In this document: positions 59,005 through 64,000 of the stretch, in pieces
How positions within the stretch are numbered: the first letter of the stretch is position 1
Layout of the letters: the number at the start of each line of letters is the position of its first letter
Assembly (NCBI RefSeq): GCF_900115545.1
Contig: NZ_FOWV01000005.1
Span: 1-64,000, forward strand
Length of the DNA: 64,000 bases
Reading direction: 5' to 3'
Source: Ralstonia sp. NFACC01
GTDB lineage: Bacteria; Pseudomonadota; Gammaproteobacteria; Burkholderiales; Burkholderiaceae
Notes under the pieces: model-generated
Database searches by the model: none
Seen by the model: the letters and a program-made list of their open reading frames with translations, nothing else
Told to the model about the DNA's origin: nothing
Position numbers and translations under genes: made by a program

Positions 59005-60129
59005 ATGGCCCTGCATTCGCTGATTGCCGATGCGCGCCGCCTTGTCGTCAAGGTCGGTTCCAGCCTGGTTACCAACGATGGCCGTGGCCTCGACCAGGCC
59101 GCCATTGCCCGCTGGGCCGCGCAGATTGCGGCGTTACGGGCGGCGGGCAAGGAGGTCGTGCTGGTCAGCTCCGGCGCCATCGCCGAGGGCATGCAGCGGT
59201 TGGGCTGGGCCAAGCGTCCGAAGGAAATTCATGAGTTGCAGGCCGCCGCTGCGGTCGGGCAGATGGGGCTGGCACAGGTGTACGAATCTGAGTTCGCGCG
59301 GCACAGCATCCGCACAGCGCAGGTACTGCTCACGCATGGCGATTTGGCCGATCGCGAGCGCTATCTCAACGCACGCTCCACCCTGCTCACGCTGCTGAGC
59401 CTCGGTGTCGTGCCGATCATCAACGAGAACGACACCGTCGTCACCGATGAAATCAAGTTCGGCGACAACGACACGCTGGGGGCGCTTGTCACCAACCTGA
59501 TCGAAGGCGATGCGCTGATCATCCTGACAGACCAGCGCGGCCTGTACACCGCTGACCCGCGCAAGGACCCAGGCGCTCGCTTTGTCGACGAGGCGCAAGC
59601 CGGCACACCGGATCTCGAACAGATGGCCGGCGGTGCCGGTTCGAGTATCGGCAAGGGCGGCATGCTGACGAAGATTCTGGCGGCCAAGCGCGCGGCAAAA
59701 TCCGGCGCGCACACGATCATCGCGTCGGGCCGCGAGGCTGACGTGCTTGCGCGGCTGGCGAGCGGCGAGGCCATCGGCACGCAACTTCGCGCGCCGACCG
59801 GGCGGATGGCGGCGCGCAAGCAGTGGATGATCGATCATCTGCAGCTGCGCGGTCGCGTGGTGCTGGATGCCGGTGCGGTAGAAAAACTCACGGCCGGCGG
59901 CAAGTCGTTGCTGCCGATTGGCGTGACCGAAGTGCAGGGGGAGTTTGCGCGCGGCGAAGTGATCTCGTGCGTGGACGCGGCGGGGCTGGAAGTTGCCCGG
60001 GGGTTGACGAACTATTCGTCAGCTGAGGCCCGCTTGATTGCGCGGAAGTCGTCTTCGGAGATCGAGGCGGTGCTGGGGTATGTGAGTGCTGCCGAGTTGG
60101 TGCACCGGGACAATCTGGTATTGCTCTGA
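59005..60129 (+). CDS. proB: Glutamate 5-kinase
   Basis: A 374-residue kinase for the first step of proline synthesis, subject to proline feedback. Amino acid kinase domain (about 1-260) with [41 protein letters not shown], and [13 protein letters not shown]; then a C-terminal PUA domain (about 280-365). Start MALHSLIA with CGGAGA upstream. It lies 29 bases after obgE. Confidence 0.95.
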   Translation: MALHSLIADARRLVVKVGSSLVTNDGRGLDQAAIARWAAQIAALRAAGKEVVLVSSGAIAEGMQRLGWAKRPKEIHELQAAAAVGQMGLAQVYESEFARHSIRTAQVLLTHGDLADRERYLNARSTLLTLLSLGVVPIINENDTVVTDEIKFGDNDTLGALVTNLIEGDALIILTDQRGLYTADPRKDPGARFVDEAQAGTPDLEQMAGGAGSSIGKGGMLTKILAAKRAAKSGAHTIIASGREADVLARLASGEAIGTQLRAPTGRMAARKQWMIDHLQLRGRVVLDAGAVEKLTAGGKSLLPIGVTEVQGEFARGEVISCVDAAGLEVARGLTNYSSAEARLIARKSSSEIEAVLGYVSAAELVHRDNLVLL

Positions 60130-60221
60130 GTTGGGATGTTGGTGGCTTGCCCTCTTCGGCCCCGGCAGGGGGGGCGAAAGGAGAGGTTGGCCACCAACGT
60201 CCAATCAAAATCTCCAGGCGT

Positions 60222-60860
60222 TTACGGCCCGAAATAGCGCCCGCTGCCGCCCAGCCGTTGCACCAGCGTAGACGCCTTTCCATCTCCCGCTACTGAGCGC
60301 ACGTCGCAGAAGTACGAGCGCATCAGGGCCGACGCATAGTCCGTCGGCCCGCCATTGCCAACGCGCTGCCAATCGGTGGCCGGCTTGTAGGCGTTCATGC
60401 TGGCGGATTCAGCATTTGCGGTTTCATTCATGTCGACCGCGCGGTTCCCGACCCACTGGTTGGAGTCATTGCGCAGCGTCGCATAGATGCGTCGCTCGGC
60501 CGTGTCGCAGCGCAGGCCTTCGTAGTTCACGTTGCGCGCGCCGGTCTTGCTGGTGATCAGCACGGTGTAGCGCACCACGTTGTCCTTGCCGATCGACACC
60601 GATTTCGGATCGATGGCAAAACGCAGTGGCGAATCAGTGCGGCCGCCCACATCGAACGGCACGGCATCACGGTCGACCGGCGGGGCCGGGAAGGTCACGG
60701 CGTCTTCCTTGAAAGGCTTGTCGTTGAACGGGTCCATCAAGAGCTTGTCTTCGAGGTCGCCGGTGCGGTTATGGCCACATGCCGTCAACGCTAGCGCAGC
60801 CGCCAGCGCGAGCGGCACGAGAGCGCGGCGCGCTCCACGTGTCGTCGTCATCAGATTCAC
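60222..60860 (-). CDS. CNP1-like family lipoprotein
   Basis: A 212-residue predicted lipoprotein. After a basic N-terminus, a hydrophobic stretch ends in LALTACGH, a lipobox with cysteine near residue 28. The mature part has the CNP1-like features ([33 protein letters not shown], then [11 protein letters not shown]). No function is known for the family. The start is a GTG overlapping the rppH stop (GTGA), supported by AAGGA six bases upstream; the ATG three codons on lacks a ribosome site. Cotranscribed with rppH. Confidence 0.75.
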   Translation of the reverse strand: MNLMTTTRGARRALVPLALAAALALTACGHNRTGDLEDKLLMDPFNDKPFKEDAVTFPAPPVDRDAVPFDVGGRTDSPLRFAIDPKSVSIGKDNVVRYTVLITSKTGARNVNYEGLRCDTAERRIYATLRNDSNQWVGNRAVDMNETANAESASMNAYKPATDWQRVGNGGPTDYASALMRSYFCDVRSVAGDGKASTLVQRLGGSGRYFGP

Positions 60861-61564
60861 GAATTGTCCTTGGGAGCCGTGTCGTCAGGGTTGGGAAGGG
60901 AGGGGGCAGGTGCGGATACGCTCACCGTTTCGACGATGACCGTCGTGGTGGTAACCGTCAGGGCCGGCTGGGCATACTGCTCGTTTCGGCCGCTTTGGCC
61001 GCCGGAACGTTCGCGGCCCTCGCGCCCATCTCGTCCGTCGCGCTCACGGTGCTGCCCGCCGCGCCCGTAAGGCGAGAGCGGTGCGCGAGTCTGCCGCTGC
61101 ACGAAGCGCGAAAGCTCCGACAGCGCCAGCTGATACACCTCGCGCTTGAACTCGATGACGGCTTCGAGCGGCACCCAGTACTGGCTCCACCGCCAAGCAT
61201 CGAATTCCGGATGCTCGGTGGCACGCAGTTGGATGTCGCAGTCGCGACCGACCATGCGCAGCAGGAACCAGATCTGTTTCTGGCCCCGATAGTGGCCGCG
61301 TATTTCGCGGCGGATGAACTTGTCCGGCACCTCATACCGCAGCCAGTCGCGCGTGCGACCGACGATCCGGACGTGTTCTGGCAACAGGCCGACTTCTTCG
61401 TGCAGTTCGCGGAACATCGCTTGTTCGGGCGTCTCGCCGTACTTGATGCCGCCTTGTGGAAACTGCCAGGAGTGCTCGCCAATGCGCTTGCCCCAGAACA
61501 CCTCGTTTCTTGCGTTGATGAGGATGATGCCGACGTTCGGGCGGAAGCCTTCACGATCGAGCAT
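60857..61564 (-). CDS. rppH: RNA pyrophosphohydrolase
   Basis: A 235-residue Nudix enzyme that removes pyrophosphate from mRNA 5' ends and starts RNase E-dependent decay. N-terminus [17 protein letters not shown] and Nudix box from G38 ([20 protein letters not shown], then EVG) are standard, and the domain ends near residue 157. The 78-residue tail beyond it is unusual: Arg/Gly/Glu/Asp-rich (about 168-193), then Thr/Val- and Pro/Ser-rich. The E. coli enzyme has a much shorter tail. Divergent from proS. Confidence 0.93.
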   Translation of the reverse strand: MLDREGFRPNVGIILINARNEVFWGKRIGEHSWQFPQGGIKYGETPEQAMFRELHEEVGLLPEHVRIVGRTRDWLRYEVPDKFIRREIRGHYRGQKQIWFLLRMVGRDCDIQLRATEHPEFDAWRWSQYWVPLEAVIEFKREVYQLALSELSRFVQRQTRAPLSPYGRGGQHRERDGRDGREGRERSGGQSGRNEQYAQPALTVTTTTVIVETVSVSAPAPSLPNPDDTAPKDNS

Positions 61565-61596
61565 GACTGCACCTCGAATACTTTAGAATTACGCCG

Positions 61597-61627
61597 ATTA
61601 TAGAGCGGCCCGTCGCTCGGCTGTCAC
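61597..61627 (-). promoter_or_regulatory. Putative rppH promoter
   Basis: Minus strand: GTGACA (61627-61622), 19 bases, TATAAT (61602-61597), 33 bases from the rppH start. The -10 is perfect, the spacer long. The surrounding GCTCTATAATC is shared with the ispB upstream region. Confidence 0.5.
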
Positions 61628-61784
61628 AGAAGCCGAAATGTTGCCGCTCACTCGCGCCTCCTGGGGGAGGGGTGCCGATTGCGCGAATGTGCGCCTGGCG
61701 CCTCGTCTCATCTCCTGATTCCGGTGGCTTTTGCCCTTGTTTTCGCGGCTTTGGTTGGCTGCGTCATCCCTTATTGTCAGTCGC

Positions 61785-63509
<1,725 letters not shown>

Positions 63510-63532
63510 CGCAACGACAGGACCCGCCACGC

Positions 63533-64000
63533 ATGCCCCGCTTGTTTTCCCCCCGCCTGATCGCCACTGCGCTGTGCGCAGGGACGTTGCTCGCGGGCAC
63601 GCAGGCGGCATGGGCGGGCGCCCAGAAAGAGGAGTACCTGGCGGACTCCGTGCGCAGCGCGCTGTCAGCCGCGGTGGCCGACAGCCGCCCCCTGCGCCCA
63701 GTATTTGCCAGCAACGACGAGCAACTCGGCTACCTGCGCTGGCTGGCCGAGATGTCGGTGCGCATGTCGGGCAAGATTCCGCAGGCATCGGTGCGTGTCG
63801 AGTTGATCGAGACGGCGTATTACGAAGCCAAGCGCGCAGGCCTGGACCCGGCGCTGGTGCTCGGCCTGATCCAGGTGGAAAGCGGTTTCCGCAAGTACGC
63901 CATGAGCAGTGCCGGTGCGATGGGGCTGATGCAGGTGATGCCGTTCTGGACACGCAGCATCGGCGACAACGACGCGCGCAAGCTCTTCCATCTGCAGAGC
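63533..64000 (+). CDS. Lytic transglycosylase (SLT domain), 5' part only
   Basis: An open frame of 156 codons runs off the window end. It begins MPRLFSPRLIATALCAGT, with a signal peptide likely cleaved after QAAWA. The SLT (goose-lysozyme-like) domain starts near residue 95: ALVLGLIQVESGFRKYAMSS with the catalytic E116, then AGAMGLMQVMPFW. It is expected to cleave peptidoglycan in the periplasm with 1,6-anhydro-MurNAc formation. It lies 23 bases after proS with AGGA upstream. The class (MltC/MltE/Slt-like) cannot be set from this part. Confidence 0.9.
   Translation, partial: MPRLFSPRLIATALCAGTLLAGTQAAWAGAQKEEYLADSVRSALSAAVADSRPLRPVFASNDEQLGYLRWLAEMSVRMSGKIPQASVRVELIETAYYEAKRAGLDPALVLGLIQVESGFRKYAMSSAGAMGLMQVMPFWTRSIGDNDARKLFHLQS

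Overview
The window looks like a chromosomal segment of a beta-proteobacterium of the Burkholderiaceae, most likely Ralstonia (R. pickettii / R. mannitolilytica group). The reasons are the high GC content with strong third-position GC bias, a full dcw cluster in betaproteobacterial order followed by lpxC, dciA, an M23 peptidase and secA, a Burkholderia/Ralstonia-type porin, and a fused EIIA-HPr-EI fructose PTS. This is inference from gene content and protein character; no database search was possible.

Layout. 1-310: the 3' end of a 23S rRNA gene, a complete 5S rRNA gene and the rrn terminator. 439-6163: two M20 peptidases (an amidohydrolase and argE), an orphan branched-chain-type ABC substrate-binding protein, and the start of the fructose operon. 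4448-10918: fruB-fruK-fruA on the minus strand, divergent from the LacI-type regulator fruR, with two matching palindromic operators between them. 11002-20952: accessory metabolism and transport: an orphan molybdopterin oxidoreductase, a lipoprotein metallopeptidase, fadD, a hemolysin III-type membrane protein, arfB, an MFS permease, a porin and coq7.

21197-38981: the dcw cluster mraZ-rsmH-ftsL-ftsI-murE-murF-mraY-murD-ftsW-murG-murC-ddlB-ftsQ-ftsA-ftsZ. Seven of the junctions are 4-base ATGA overlaps. It is headed by a promoter whose -10 element runs into four MraZ boxes at exact 10-base spacing. A peroxiredoxin, lpxC, dciA, an M23 peptidase and secA follow. This block makes the peptidoglycan precursor (MurC-F, MraY, MurG, Ddl), polymerises it at the septum (FtsW/FtsI with FtsQL), drives constriction (FtsA/FtsZ) and adds lipid A synthesis and secretion.

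45766-55519: argJ, a DUF815-type ATPase, a Nudix hydrolase, then on the minus strand yacG, zapD, coaE and the type IV pilus genes pilD-pilC-pilB (transcribed pilB to pilD), and a CorC/HlyC-type CBS protein. 55708-64000: tRNA-Pro(CGG), ispB, divergent rplU-rpmA, obgE behind an unusually structured leader, proB, a CNP1-like lipoprotein, rppH, proS and the start of a lytic transglycosylase cut by the window edge.

I found no mobile element, prophage, CRISPR array, toxin-antitoxin pair or defence system. The window is essentially core genome. The most interesting signals are regulatory: the MraZ box array, the fru operators, the obgE leader and a hairpin between ftsA and ftsZ.
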